From the NCBI GenBank assembly GCA_026260175.1, contig JAKCWW010004542.1:508-23645 (forward strand): a stretch of 23,138 nt of DNA, given 5' to 3'. Source of the stretch: Reticulitermes lucifugus (Eukaryota; Arthropoda; Insecta; Blattodea; Rhinotermitidae). The first letter of the stretch is position 1. Each line of letters starts with the position of its first letter. Shown here one piece after another: positions 1 to 10,690 of the stretch. Position numbers and translations under genes: made by a program. The notes under the pieces are model-generated. The model did not search any database. It was not told the DNA's origin and saw nothing but the letters and a program-made list of their open reading frames with translations.

Positions 1-69
1 AACCTCGACGAAACGAGGAGGCCCAGGCCCATATAAGGCTGTCGAGCCATAGAAAAAAATAAATAAATA
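1..69 (+). mobile_element. 3' end of a non-LTR (RTE-like) retrotransposon, cut by the window edge
   Basis: Frame 3 is open from the window start and reads a short C-terminal peptide ending AQAHIRLSSHRKK, with a stop at 60-62. An A-rich tail of AAAT-type repeats follows, as at the 3' end of many RTE-class LINEs. The 16-base string GGCTGTCGAGCCATAG (37-52) recurs at 3461-3476, again followed by an A run and there flanked by a target duplication, so this is the 3' terminus of a mobile family. The body of the element lies left of the window. It may be the same family as the reverse-transcriptase fragment at the right end, but no overlapping sequence is available to prove it. Confidence 0.55.
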
Positions 70-169
70 ATGTGTCTCGTGGTAAGGACACGAAGGTTCG
101 CAAGACCCATAATACTGCGACGTGTTTAGACTAATATCATAGAGTGCTCGTGTGTTAAAGGGTGTCGTA

Positions 170-426
170 CATATCGCTCATGAAAGAGCAATTTGTCGTA
201 ACCCACACAGTTCGTCAAACTGAGGTTCCCGCACTGCTAGACAGTTGGGTTACAAACACACCTTTTGTCAAAATGTTGTGTCTACAAAAAAATTGCTGCT
301 TATTTTTTCGTAAAAACATAACATGCTTAAGTGTTGGTCTGTTAATGATCTGTCAAGTTTTTTTCTGTCTCCTGTAAAATTGTGTTCCCGTGGGTTACGA
401 CAAATCGCCCTTTCGTGAACGATATG
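170..426. mobile_element. MITE-like element with 37-bp terminal inverted repeats
   Basis: Bases 170-206 and 390-426 are inverted copies that match at 33 of 37 positions; the outer ends read CATATCG on each strand. The 183-bp interior is AT-rich and has no convincing coding sequence; short ORFs here are chance. Length (257 bp) and structure fit a non-autonomous DNA transposon. The target duplication is ambiguous: a TA lies inside the palindromic CATATCG end, which would suit a mariner-like element, but no longer flanking repeat is visible. The superfamily is not assigned. Confidence 0.6.
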
Positions 427-3020
427 ACAAGCCAACATAGAGGCGGGATTTTTATTGGTTTTATTCATAGGAATCGGAAGTCCGAAATTTTTAATAGTTG
501 TTTATCACATGAGGGTAATGGCGCCACGAATTTATGAACTCTCTTACATACCATATTTACAGCACTGTGTACACATTACGTATACAGAAATATTTGATTC
601 AGTAAATAAAGTGCGTATGATTGGACAAGGACATAAGAGAAGATACATACTCGAGAAAAACTTAAAATCTTTTTCTGGATTCCTAAAAATAATCTCTGAT
701 TCTTCTAAACACAAATGTATTTAGTATTGTGAGTTCAGTTAATTTTTTCTGAAAGTCCGATTTTTCAAATTAAATTTCCTTCTCTCACTTGCAACCATAC
801 TATTGCCATAACTTCATAAAATAATGCTGAAAAATTTTAATCTTGCCACGCTATGTAAATGTGGACTTTGAGTAGCGGCGGGAAATGACAAACGATAGTT
901 GTCGGATAAAATTATGACCCTGTACATCAAAATAGGTCACGACCGTTTCCTTTCACATCTTCAATTAATTAATCGTTATCATTCTACTTTTCGACTCTAT
1001 ATAGTCTGAGCAACTGACGTCGTTAAATAAACCGTAAATATATACGTCTATGTGAGTAGCATGTGTATAGCGTATTTTAAATGTTAATAGTGATGAAACA
1101 TTTGTATTTGCTTCTAATACGCAGAACAGTAGCTGTTGGTGGGGGGGACTGTACTTCCTTAATGTTCCACTTGAGGTAATGTGGGAGTCTCCGGGCTAGA
1201 CACACTTGGTGGCTGTGTGACCTCATGTCATCAGTTCCGCTAGGCTCGTGCCGTTCGCAAAGAAAGGGAACACATCCTCCTGCATCCTCTCTCAATAACG
1301 ATGATGTTTTACAACGCGATTACGTAAATATTAACTTAAAAAGTGAAAAATCGTCTTTGGCTCAGGCAATGATGAGAAAGTTCAATTGGCGTACTGGACG
1401 CCGTACACTGTGGGCTACTGGCAGCGTCTTTAAGTAAACTACTTATGAATAAATAACTCAAGTAGCATACACACAAGAAAACAATATAACTTCACTAACT
1501 CTATGTAGCAGAGGCCTTCTTGGTAAGTTGGTAGTCGCTCTGTTGACCAAAAGACTTCCTGCCTCTCGTGGAACCCGAAGATTCATGGCCGTGTTCACAA
1601 AAGGGCGCTACTGCTTTTTGACTTGAGCCAGCTGAATCCAGTCCACGCCCTCATAACAATCTCTTTTTACATCTGTTCTAGTACTATCCTCCTATCTACA
1701 CGCAGGCCTCCCAAGTGACCTGTTCAAGTTTTCTGAATAAAAGTCTGTATGCATTTCCCCAGTGCGTCTTAATAAATCGATTGAGGATGTTTACAGCAGT
1801 GATCATGGGCTGGGAATGAAGCACGGGGCCCTTCGGCTTTCTGTAGGAGTCAGGACTCTTCAATGTTCGTTTGCTGTTTTATCAAAACGTAGGGAAGAAA
1901 TAAGAAATCGACGGAATGAAATATGTATGATTTCCGGTTGATCCGGTAAAACGAAAAAAAACGTTTGGTTTGACAGGAAGGTTAAGGTGGGGAAAAAATT
2001 AAGTTTTGGAAATAACAATCTACACATACACCTGCGCGTATAATTGATGAAACAATTATCACTACACTTAGAGTAACAAAGACACCGTTGCTTCTGCGTT
2101 TCTTTTCGTTTCTTGTTATGAAAACTCTTCGCTTCGTCAAAATTGCCGTAGGAGGTCCTGAATAAACTGGTCTGAATCTGTTACATACGGCTGTATATTT
2201 TTCTTGACAACAGAGTGTTTCGATTGAAAAGGCAAAGATTAATAGCTGTAGCATCACCGCCATAAAAATCGTGCCTGTTTTAACAATGTACTACGTCTTT
2301 GCTCGCACAAGCAGCCCTATCCGTCCTTAAGAGCTTATAAAATATTCACTTTACATACAGTTCTCCAACCCCATTTCTGTGAACGTTTTAACAAGTTAAA
2401 GAAGAATAAGAAGAACGGTTGAATAACTTAAGCATGGCGCAACAGCTACTGCCCGTTTGCTCGTCTTTGTTGAAATATCTAGAAAGCCGTGTCACTTTCG
2501 GGAAACGCGTTTCCAGCATAAAATGTCTTTAATTCCTCTCTACAGCTTTGTTTGAAAAGTTTTTCATTCCGATAAATATTTAGTGACAACGATTGAGAAA
2601 AACGTGCAGCTCTTCAAGTAAAGTGGCCCTTATTTTTGCCCAATTGTAAACAAAACTGCTACGTGGCAAAGAAATTGAGTAAAATTCCTCCCTGTCAGAT
2701 TTCGTGGACATTCGTTTAGCAGTTCTCGAATTATTGCGTGCTGAAAGACAGACAGACATTGCGAAGCTAACGCATGCCGCCTCGCAAACTTTCGTTGCGA
2801 GTGAGTCGAAATAAATGCTGGAAACTGGCGATGAAGCGTTTTATGCGAAAAAAAGCAGTAGAAGAAACAACTTGATTTCTGTAAGATGGTTTCTAGAACT
2901 TCTGGAGTGTGGAAACATTCTTCCTGGCAGCCAATGCTTAGCAAGCAAAAATTAAGTTTTGAAAATAATTGATATGTAAATCCCACAAGTTTGGAATAGT
3001 AACTAGCCACATGAATAAAC
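427..3020. other. Gene-free intergenic stretch, relatively rich in CpG
   Basis: I see no exon, RNA gene or recognisable transposon here. Open frames are short, lack domain signatures and overlap on both strands. CpG is frequent compared with the interior of the window. A minus-strand frame at 1982-2263 (93 codons) starts with a hydrophobic run, but nothing else supports it. Confidence 0.5.
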
Positions 3021-3025
3021 ATTTG

Positions 3026-3046
3026 TATATATATATATATATATTC
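3026..3046. repeat. (TA)n microsatellite
   Basis: An alternating TA run of about ten units. It lies inside a minus-strand open frame (2630-3082), which it largely creates, so that frame is not a gene. Confidence 0.9.
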
Positions 3047-3449
3047 ATTATACCTTATGCTGCATGTATAATAGACACTCAATGGGGAAGCGTCGCTTTA
3101 AAAAAATTGTTCTTTTTTCTGATCACTTTAATTAACAAGTGACATAAAGAATGAGCCACAGGTTTCTTAAACATGGGGTTTATTTTGATAGGCTTTAAAA
3201 TAATTCTAAAAAAATAAATTTCTAACAATATAATAATGTAAAAGTATAATTCATACGTTTTTGTTTTTATAAAAACCTGACATGCTTAATCAAGAGGAAC
3301 TTCTTTACATGAAACTTACCTTTAAACGAACTAAATGATGAAAATTTTATTTAACCTTCTAATTCCAAAAATAATGTACTGTAGCCCACTGCCAGGAAAG
3401 GCTCATCAAGACTGTGTGCTAAGTAATTACAGTTTTTACCTTCCTAGTG

Positions 3450-3500
3450 TACTTGTATAGGGCTGTCGAGCCATAGGAAAAAAAAATGTATACTTGTATA
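3450..3500 (+). mobile_element. Extremely 5'-truncated LINE insertion with 10-bp target duplication
   Basis: TACTTGTATA at 3450-3459 is repeated exactly at 3491-3500. Between them are 31 bases: the LINE 3' end string GGGCTGTCGAGCCATAGG followed by an A-rich tail. The 16 bases at 3461-3476 are identical to those at 37-52. This is what target-primed reverse transcription leaves when it stops after copying under 20 bases of element. Confidence 0.7.
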
Positions 3501-4960
3501 TGTGGCGTGACATTATGAAGTAGCATGCTTAGTCATGGCATTGCTTGCTCATGGGGGGTACACTGTATTTCTTCACCACACTACCTGCTGCTAGCTACTG
3601 ATTTGCTCTACTTCCTCTCTAATAATGTGTTCTGTTTTTACCGCTACCTGCACTAAAAGAATCTAGTGAGGAGAATCTGGGTGAAGAACTGTTACAACAC
3701 AGTTCATCTTTCATAACATAATTATTACATCCATTAATGTCAGACAGAATGATATAAAGATTGTTTTCAGTCTTAACTTGATACATTGAAATTTACCTTT
3801 ACAGCTACTTGTATCTTCTGCTATAATATTAAGAAAGTTAAGTGAATGAGACATGGAATATGTAGTTATATTTGTAAGTACATAAATGCAGTTGCAAACA
3901 GTGTTATGCTGCAGATATTTACAACATGATTTTTATACCATATTTTTTAAAATCAAAAATAAATTCTATATATTGTCCCAGAGTCAGATTTCCCCCTCCC
4001 CCAATGAAAAATTCTGTGTGCACACATGTGTTGAACTGTATTAAGTTACCGACACTTGGATAAATAACACAGGAAATTCTCATTTTATAACTCATTAAAC
4101 GAACTAGGAAATATAAGGAAAAATAAGGTAACCTTGGATTTATGAAATATGGGACTTCCTGGGCCCAAGGAAAGTGTATAGTATCACAAAGAACCAACTT
4201 TGTGCGGTAGGTAATTAAATGTGCTGTTATATTCGCGTGTAAAAACTGCACCTATTGTTGTGTTGTAGCTACAGGAAGTATGTTTCATTACGACATTACT
4301 GTCTACTCGCAGTGACAGCATCAATGGCAGGTTAAATAGATTGAAGGGACAGCTTCTTTTACAGCATGTAGGCATTACAAAATAAATATTTATTGGTTTA
4401 AGTGAGGGCTTATTTTATGTACTTGTCACATAGTTTGGTTTATTGTTAATGATTTTTGTATTATAATCATGTTATGAATGACACTATATGCAGACATCAT
4501 CATAGAAATGGACTTTACTGTAATAACAGTATAGTATAGGAATTTTAATGACTACTGAAGTCCCAGATTGCTCACTGGCACAGTGATGATTCCAGGGGGC
4601 TTGGTGGAGATGAAGTGTTTAAGCCCCATAAACGAATTACTTCACACCTCCTCTCTCCATCAAGTATAAGCCCTAAACACACCAGAAGTGTGTTGCTTTG
4701 CTTCTAGCCATTGCTGTTACTTACAAAGCTGAGAATAGCAAATGCCAGAATTACAAAGTTAAATGGCATAAATTTTGAATCAATAAAAGCCATCTGTTTG
4801 GGACAGGCTGTTTTCTTATTTGTCATAAAAATACAAAATTTTTAGCTTTATAAATTCTGTTATTTATGAGAAAAACTGTGTTTACATAGTGGCACTTTGG
4901 GTTAAAATTGCAATAGAAATAAAAATTTTAAATCAAAATCATGACAGAGTAGATACAAAA
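3501..4960. other. AT-rich non-coding stretch
   Basis: No exon, RNA gene or repeat was recognised. CpG is sparse. Minus-strand frames at 3919-4251 and 4184-4375 overlap each other, have no domain signature and are taken as chance. Confidence 0.5.
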
Positions 4961-4962
4961 AC

Positions 4963-5044
4963 AATGACGACAACAACAACTACAACTACAACAACAACAA
5001 CAACTACTACTACTACTACTACTACTACTACAACCATGATGATG
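4963..5044. repeat. (ACA/ACT)n then (ATG)n trinucleotide microsatellite
   Basis: A tract of ACA and ACT triplets, ending in a short run of ATG units. It produces a poly-threonine open frame on plus (4889-5089) that is an artefact of the repeat. A SINE copy begins about 115 bp downstream. Confidence 0.9.
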
Positions 5045-5159
5045 ATGACATCAGCAGTCTTTCTTGTAAGTGATGGTAGCATGCATTAACCAACCTCTAA
5101 AATTACATTAAAATTGCAGAAGAATTTGGATGAGTTCGAATATATACATATTTTTATGT

Positions 5160-5410
5160 GATACAGTCCGAGTTTCGAATCCCAATATGGTAAGAGATTT
5201 TTTTCTTCTCCAAAACGTCCAGACCTGCTCTGGGTCCCACCTAGGCTCCTATTCAATGCGTACTGGGGTTCTTTCCTGGGGGTAAAGTGGCTGGGAGCGT
5301 GAAGTTAACCGCTCACTCCATCTAGTGCCGAGGTTAAGAATGAGTGGCACTATTCCTCTACTCCACCTATGCCTTCATGGCATGGACAGGGAAAACTTTA
5401 CTTTTATTTG
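5160..5410 (+). mobile_element. tRNA-derived SINE, copy A
   Basis: A B-box-like sequence, GTTTCGAATCCC (about 5172-5183), is followed by a body shared with copies B and C. Shared landmarks include the GGCTCCTATTCAAT block, TCTAGTGCC plus AGGTTAAGAATGA, and GCCTTCATGGC near the end, then a TTTACTTTTATT-type tail. The A-box region upstream is degenerate. Copy A and copy C share a TAAGAG...CTTCTCCAAAAC linker straight after the B box. The copy is diverged and has no coding capacity. Confidence 0.75.
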
Positions 5411-7915
5411 CACTATGTTGTTTCTTAAAATCATGTTCCATGTTACCACTGTTATAGAAAATTTAATTTGTGCATAGATGTTATTATTTATTTTTCTTGT
5501 TATGTCAAATGGATTGAATAGTTTGTATGAACTCACCTCCACATATCTCCTCTCTTGTGTATAGCCCATTCCATGCTGCAGAAATGCTGCTACTATTGTT
5601 ATGGAAACTACACTCCTCATCTTCACACTAGAGCACCTCAATTGTGATTGGTTACTGCACTCAACTCTAGCACAGCTGTTGCTCCTCTCTTCACTGTCAC
5701 CTCTTGTCAACTGACGATAGGTACTCAGGACAACTATGAAGCAATAAGCTTGTGCTTCCAGGTGACACAACTTACTGGTTGTACTATCATTGTCAAAAAA
5801 ATCAAAGCAAATGACTGCTCTGTTGATTGGTTTCAAAACCTTGAACTCACGTCTTACACTCCATTTCACAATCCAAAGTTCCTTACAGTGACTTTTTTTA
5901 ACCCAGTATAAAAGAACTTGAGAGTTTTGCACGATTTTCTTCTTGCTGTCTAGTAATTGCAGTCAAAACCTGGAAATGTAGCACATGTCAGATTGTAGAA
6001 CCAAATGTTGAACTTAAATTGAAGCTGCAATAATATGACCTTCTGGTAGGACATACAGTATGTCTTAGTTCTTTCTTTATCTTTAAGGCCACTTTAAACA
6101 TACCAACAGATCTTTCAACTTTTGTACAACTTACTTTCGTTTCCCTTTCTTGGTTTTTTTATATTATGCACCAGCCTAAATTAGGGCGGAGTAAAAAAAA
6201 TTACTAGTATTAACAATACCGTGACTTGTCTGAGCTTTGCCATCATGTAGTATGTAGTATCATGTACTATGTAGTAGTGTTGATTAGCATGTATGATATT
6301 ACCAATGAAAGTCATGGAATGAACCATGGAAAAAATGACTTGATGTGACTTCCCCAGTCACAGAACATATGTGAATAGGCTGTAAAGTCGTGTACTCCCA
6401 TTGTGTAGCCTTTGTCACTGTACTTACATACTTGACTGACTGCAGTCCTTCATGAGAAGTGAACAAAAGTTACTAGTTGCTCAGTACTTCAATAAATTCC
6501 CTGATTTTTATGAGACTCAGTAGTTTATTACTGTATTCACAAGATGTCATGCTGGACCTCATACTTAGCCAGTTCAATCAAGTGTCTGATGGTATATGTA
6601 GACATAAAATACATTGATACTCTTTCTGCATCTTTCTGAGTTACACATGATTGTCTTACTTCATACACTGAATGTGCCAATAAATGAAAGTACAAGTATG
6701 TCATTATATCTTAATATATATTAATTAAACAATACCTTAGAATCTTCTAGTAAGCATATTTCTTCTAAACAAAATATCTGACTCAGGCACTAAAATCCTG
6801 GTCATCAAAACACAGTACCATATTTCCTTACAACCTTTTCAGTTCCTGAAGTTAGATGTTAGGACAACTTGAAATATTTACTGCTCCTTTCCAATCCATT
6901 GTGATTCATCATTCAACATTAGAAGCTCCATAGCACTGTTGAACAATATAAGAATCAATCAGTGATGTACTTTCTGTAAGGTTACATAAGAAGAAAATTT
7001 ATATGGCCTTTTAAAGGCCCTGTTGCTTTGATAAAAATTAATGTGGTATAAAAATATTTTCGTATTCTGTAATATGTATCCAGTTTTAAGGATGTACATT
7101 AGTTTTTTGTTCAGAGACAACATAACTGTGAAAATATTGTTCCAGATGTTGGAAAATAATGTAGTAAGTACTGTGAAAATGATTTTTAATAGTTAATTGC
7201 ATGATAGTAATATTAATGAGGTTGGATCTTTTAATACATGTTTCATTTTATCACTCACATGTTTGTAAATTCTTAACAGAACACAAAACACACAGAAACA
7301 CAAAAAAATTGAACTATCCTGCCCCAAGACATGACACAAAGAATTGCTTTGTTGGTGAATGTTTTCAGAATGCATCATACAAGAAACCAGGGAAGCATGA
7401 AGCGAATCACAATGACATGGGCCAGAAACGTTCAGGGGAATGGAGGTTGGGTGGGAGAGGTTAGGAGGGGGAGCGGTATTTGAGCTGATTTCATAACAAG
7501 AAGGTATCAGAGACTAAATGTTTAGGATGTCTAACTACTAGTTCCAGCATTTTACAAAAAAGTGCCAGAAAGTGTTTCACCTTGAACTGTTCCTTACTAA
7601 AATACAGTTCCCCTGTTCATTTGGGTGGATAATGGTGAACTCCATGCAGTCCATTCATCAGAGGCAGGAAGCTTTAAGGTGGTGCCAAGAACAGTGAAGT
7701 AGAACTAAATTGTACCGTTGCATCTTGTGACCCTAAAATCAGTCACCATGGCTGCTGCATCAATGTGTAACTATGCTGCCCAAAAATGAGTTAACAGCTT
7801 TAATATTGCACCAGCGGTGTGAAAACTGTGAGCAGCAACTCCTTAGAGGACAGAAGGGTTTCCCCAATTTCAGAAGTATATTGAAGAAATTTATGTTATT
7901 TCTTACCCCTGTTTC
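5411..7915. other. AT-rich, CpG-poor non-coding stretch
   Basis: No gene is supported. The longest open frame is minus 5375-5932 (185 codons), which runs into SINE copy A and has no clear domain; see the findings. Short direct and inverted repeats of ATGTAGTA occur near 6245-6280. A plus frame at 7201-7464 has no signature. This may be intronic or intergenic. Confidence 0.45.
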
Positions 7916-7977
7916 TATTATTAATATATTAAGTTATTGTTGTCATTATTACCATCAGTACTATCACCATAAATTTT

Positions 7978-8190
7978 CCACACCTTTCCAGACCGGCCCT
8001 GGGGCCAACCCAGCCTCCTGAACAATGGGTACTGGGTCTCTTTCCTGGGGGTAAAGCAGCCGGGGCGTGGCGTTGACCACCCACCCCAATCTAGTGCCAG
8101 GATTAAAGAAACAGTGCAGCAATACCTCTTCTCCCCCTCTGGGCCTTCATGGCCTGTTCTAGGGTGAACTTACCTTTACTTTTATTATCA
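7978..8190 (+). mobile_element. tRNA-derived SINE, copy B (5'-truncated)
   Basis: Matches the body of copy A from its CCAGAC segment onward: GGCTCCTATTCAAT-like block, TTTCCTGGGGGTAAAG, TCTAGTGCC, a CCTTCATGGCCT block and the TTTACTTTTATT tail. The tRNA-like head with the B box is missing. It is preceded by an ATT/ATC-rich low-complexity tract (about 7915-7970) and lies tail to tail with copy C. Confidence 0.75.
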
Positions 8191-8194
8191 TTAT

Positions 8195-8475
8195 AAAAAG
8201 GTAAATTTGTCCTTATACACGTCATGAAGGCATATATGGGAAGTGGAGGTATAGCTCCAGTCATTCTTAACCTTGGCACTAGATGGAGGTGCGCGATAAG
8301 CCTCACGCCTCCACCGTTTTGCCCGAACCCGGTATTCATTGAATAGGAGGCTGGGTGGGCCTGGAGGTGCTCTGGATGTTTTGGAGAAGAGATAAATCTC
8401 TTACCCCTGCTGGGATTCGAACCCCACATTGTTCAGCCCATAGTTTAGTCAATATACTGACTAAGATAACCTGCC
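8195..8475 (-). mobile_element. tRNA-derived SINE, copy C, most complete head
   Basis: Read on minus, an A-box-like TTAGTCAGTATATTG (plus 8450-8464) is followed by a good B box, GGTTCGAATCC (plus 8412-8422), the spacing of an internal RNA polymerase III promoter. Then come the TAAGAG...CTTCTCCAAAAC linker and the same body blocks as copies A and B, ending in an AT-rich tail at about 8195-8205. The D-arm-like part and the B box support descent from a tRNA. The minus-strand open frame across it (8103-8429) is not a gene. Confidence 0.8.
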
Positions 8476-8590
8476 TATCATATTATTGTTTTTGTTATTG
8501 TTGTTGTCCTTGTAACTATTACTATTATGATTACTATTATCATTATCATCACCGTCATCCTTGTTATTGTCATCATTATTGATGTCATAA
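8474..8590. repeat. Degenerate ATT/ATC/GTT low-complexity tract
   Basis: A run of imperfect trinucleotide-like units (TATTATTG, TATGATTAC, TTATCATCACC and similar) next to the head of SINE copy C. It probably grew from an insertion-linked or slippage-prone tract. Confidence 0.7.
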
Positions 8591-10241
8591 CTACTGTTAC
8601 TGGTTCTGTGAGTGATCACAGCTTTTGCTTTCATCTATCAGCCAAATTTGTGATCTAGTGTTCAAGGTGAGCAGTAAGGAGTTTTACAAGGATCATCAAG
8701 AAATTCTGGTTATGGTATTTTAATATGAAGATCTGAACTGTCAAACAAAGAGATACAAGCCTTCCTGTAACATGTTTTGCCAAGCTATTTTTGAGAAATT
8801 TTGCAACATTTTTGTGAGTATGTAGGTAATATGTACTAACCTTTGGTGTGTAAAGATCCAGTTTATACGTAGTAAATGACTCATTTGATATTAATTAATT
8901 AATGCACATGTCTATGATATTTATTTTTGTGACGTTTGGGCATAAGCAAACAGGAGGGAAGGCAAGGCATATGGAACCAAGGTAACTGATGTAGTGATTA
9001 CATCACCTGGATGCTCAGCCAGGAAGCACTAACAACAATGCAACAGCACTCTTGAGGACACGAGACAGCTGCAAGCAAGTGGAAACCTAATGCTCCAACA
9101 CATTCTGCCATCAAGATAAAAAGAACAAAACTTGAAACAGAAGTAATTCACCACAAGAAAGAAGTGAGAAAAATGATCTTGTTTTAGTTTATATATTATG
9201 CAATTGTATAATCAAAGTATTTGTGATTGGGGTGGGGGGGGTGTAATTTTCCCAAAATGCATGTAGGCATCAAATTATTCAAATTAGCAAGATAACTAGT
9301 GAGACAGAATTTTAGATTTCAACTCTGGCACTGTATATGCCACTCAAGGACCTAATAAAGCAAGCGCAAATGTCATTGCATAAAACACCCAAAAACCTCC
9401 TACCAATCACTGTTTACTACCTACAGTCAAGAACAATACTTTAACAATGTATTCTCATAAATCCAAATGCATGAAAGAACAGACGAAACTAAACACATTG
9501 TCAAATACTAAGAACAGAAACAGCAGAGAAGACCATAAAATTGTTTAAAATTGCACAGTCACAGCATTGCAGTATTCAGATATTACTTCACTTATAGAAA
9601 GTAATACAGTATAAATAATATTTCATGAAGTAGCAGATTTGGTTTGGAACCACCATCAGTCCAGCACCCTGATTCAATACCCAGTTTTTTTGCCCATAAA
9701 GTCAGCCCTGGTTTGTATATTTAGCAGTGAATATGAATTGACAGATATGAACTGACAGCAAATACAAAATAAACCATTTTCATTTACCAAGAAAGTCTCC
9801 ACTAAAAACAGTGGGATTTGTGGAATATTTGAAAGAGAGTACTTAATAGCTACAATTATTTCTGTCGTAAGGCAACAGGAAGTGTCTCAATACCCAGGTC
9901 CATGTCATTTCATTACTTCTGGACTTTCCACATTACATCAAGTGTACAGCTATTTAGCACTGATGTTCCCTGTTGTCTGGTACACATTGTCTCCTATGAT
10001 GTCTTCTATCGTCACATATCAATAACCTCTTGATAAGTGATCCTTTTCCACTCTTCAATTTGTTTGTCTCTACTTCAGCAGGTTTCTCCATGTGTCATTG
10101 ATTATATTGTGTCACTGATTAAGAAATGTGAATTAAGGTGTTTTAACTGACTACTGAAGCCATTCATTTATTCATTTGTATGTGCCTAGTCAAATGCACA
10201 AGTTACTCTATGTAACATTAAGTAAAAACCGACATGACAAC
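8591..10241. other. Non-coding stretch
   Basis: No exon or RNA gene was recognised. Near 8985-9030 there is a weak tRNA-like string (TGTAGTGATTA, then CCTGG...CCAGG around a short loop), but no B box follows. A G-rich run is at 9228-9242. CpG is sparse. Confidence 0.45.
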
Positions 10242-10690
10242 TGTAAATGGTAATTTAACGTTGTGTTCACCGTGCATCTTAATATTAATATTTAGTTTTT
10301 CAACCAACGAATGCACATATAAATAAAATTTCACTATACCCTACATATGTTTTGGCCTCAATTTGGCCATCATCAGGGGCACTTTGCTAAGCACTTTACT
10401 GCTCACCGTCCATTTGGCACTGTTACTTGATTTGTCAGTAGGATCATTTTGTATTTGTGTAAAATGGCTTTCTTTAAGGAAGTCTTCTACTTTTTGTGTG
10501 TAGGTGTCTTTGTTCATAATCACTATTGTTTTTCCTTAGTCAAGTAACAGTGTCAAATGGACGGTGATCAGTGAAGTGCTTAGCAAAGTGCCCCTGATGG
10601 CCAAATTGAGGCCGAAACATATGTAGAGTATAGTGAAATTTTATTTATATGTGCATTTGTTGGTTGAAAAACTAAAAATGTAAATGGTAA
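10242..10690. mobile_element. Foldback insertion with 12-bp target duplication and hammerhead-like motifs (Penelope-like remnant?)
   Basis: TGTAAATGGTAA at 10242-10253 is repeated exactly at 10679-10690. Inside are an unpaired 37-nt tail (10254-10290), a left arm (10291-10430), a 109-bp spacer (10431-10539) and a right arm (10540-10676) that is the inverse of the left arm, with one 3-bp deletion and few substitutions. The right arm carries CTGATGG (10594-10600), a GGCC/GGCC hairpin and GAAAC (10614-10618); the left arm carries the longer CTGATGATGGCC version on minus (10349-10376). There is no coding sequence. Inverted terminal copies, a short extra tail and a target duplication of this size are known for Penelope-like retroelements, but no reverse transcriptase is present here, so the assignment is inference. 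Confidence 0.65.

Noticed and set aside
1982..2263. 93-codon minus-strand frame starting with a hydrophobic, signal-peptide-like run
   Set aside because: No mature-peptide pattern, no splice or promoter context, and a chance frame of this length is expected in this much AT-rich DNA.
2630..3082. 150-codon minus-strand frame
   Set aside because: Its start is built on the (TA)n microsatellite (YIYIYIQ) and it has no domain signature.
4889..5089. Poly-threonine protein
   Set aside because: It is a translation of the ACA/ACT trinucleotide microsatellite.
8103..8582. Open frames on both strands around 8.1-8.6 kb
   Set aside because: They are read through SINE copy C and the adjacent trinucleotide tract.
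8985..9030. tRNA-like string with CCTGG...CCAGG stem
   Set aside because: No B box, no acceptor stem; too short to call a tRNA or SINE head.
9228..9242. G-rich run as a G-quadruplex
   Set aside because: One G tract of this length without three further spaced tracts does not support a quadruplex call.
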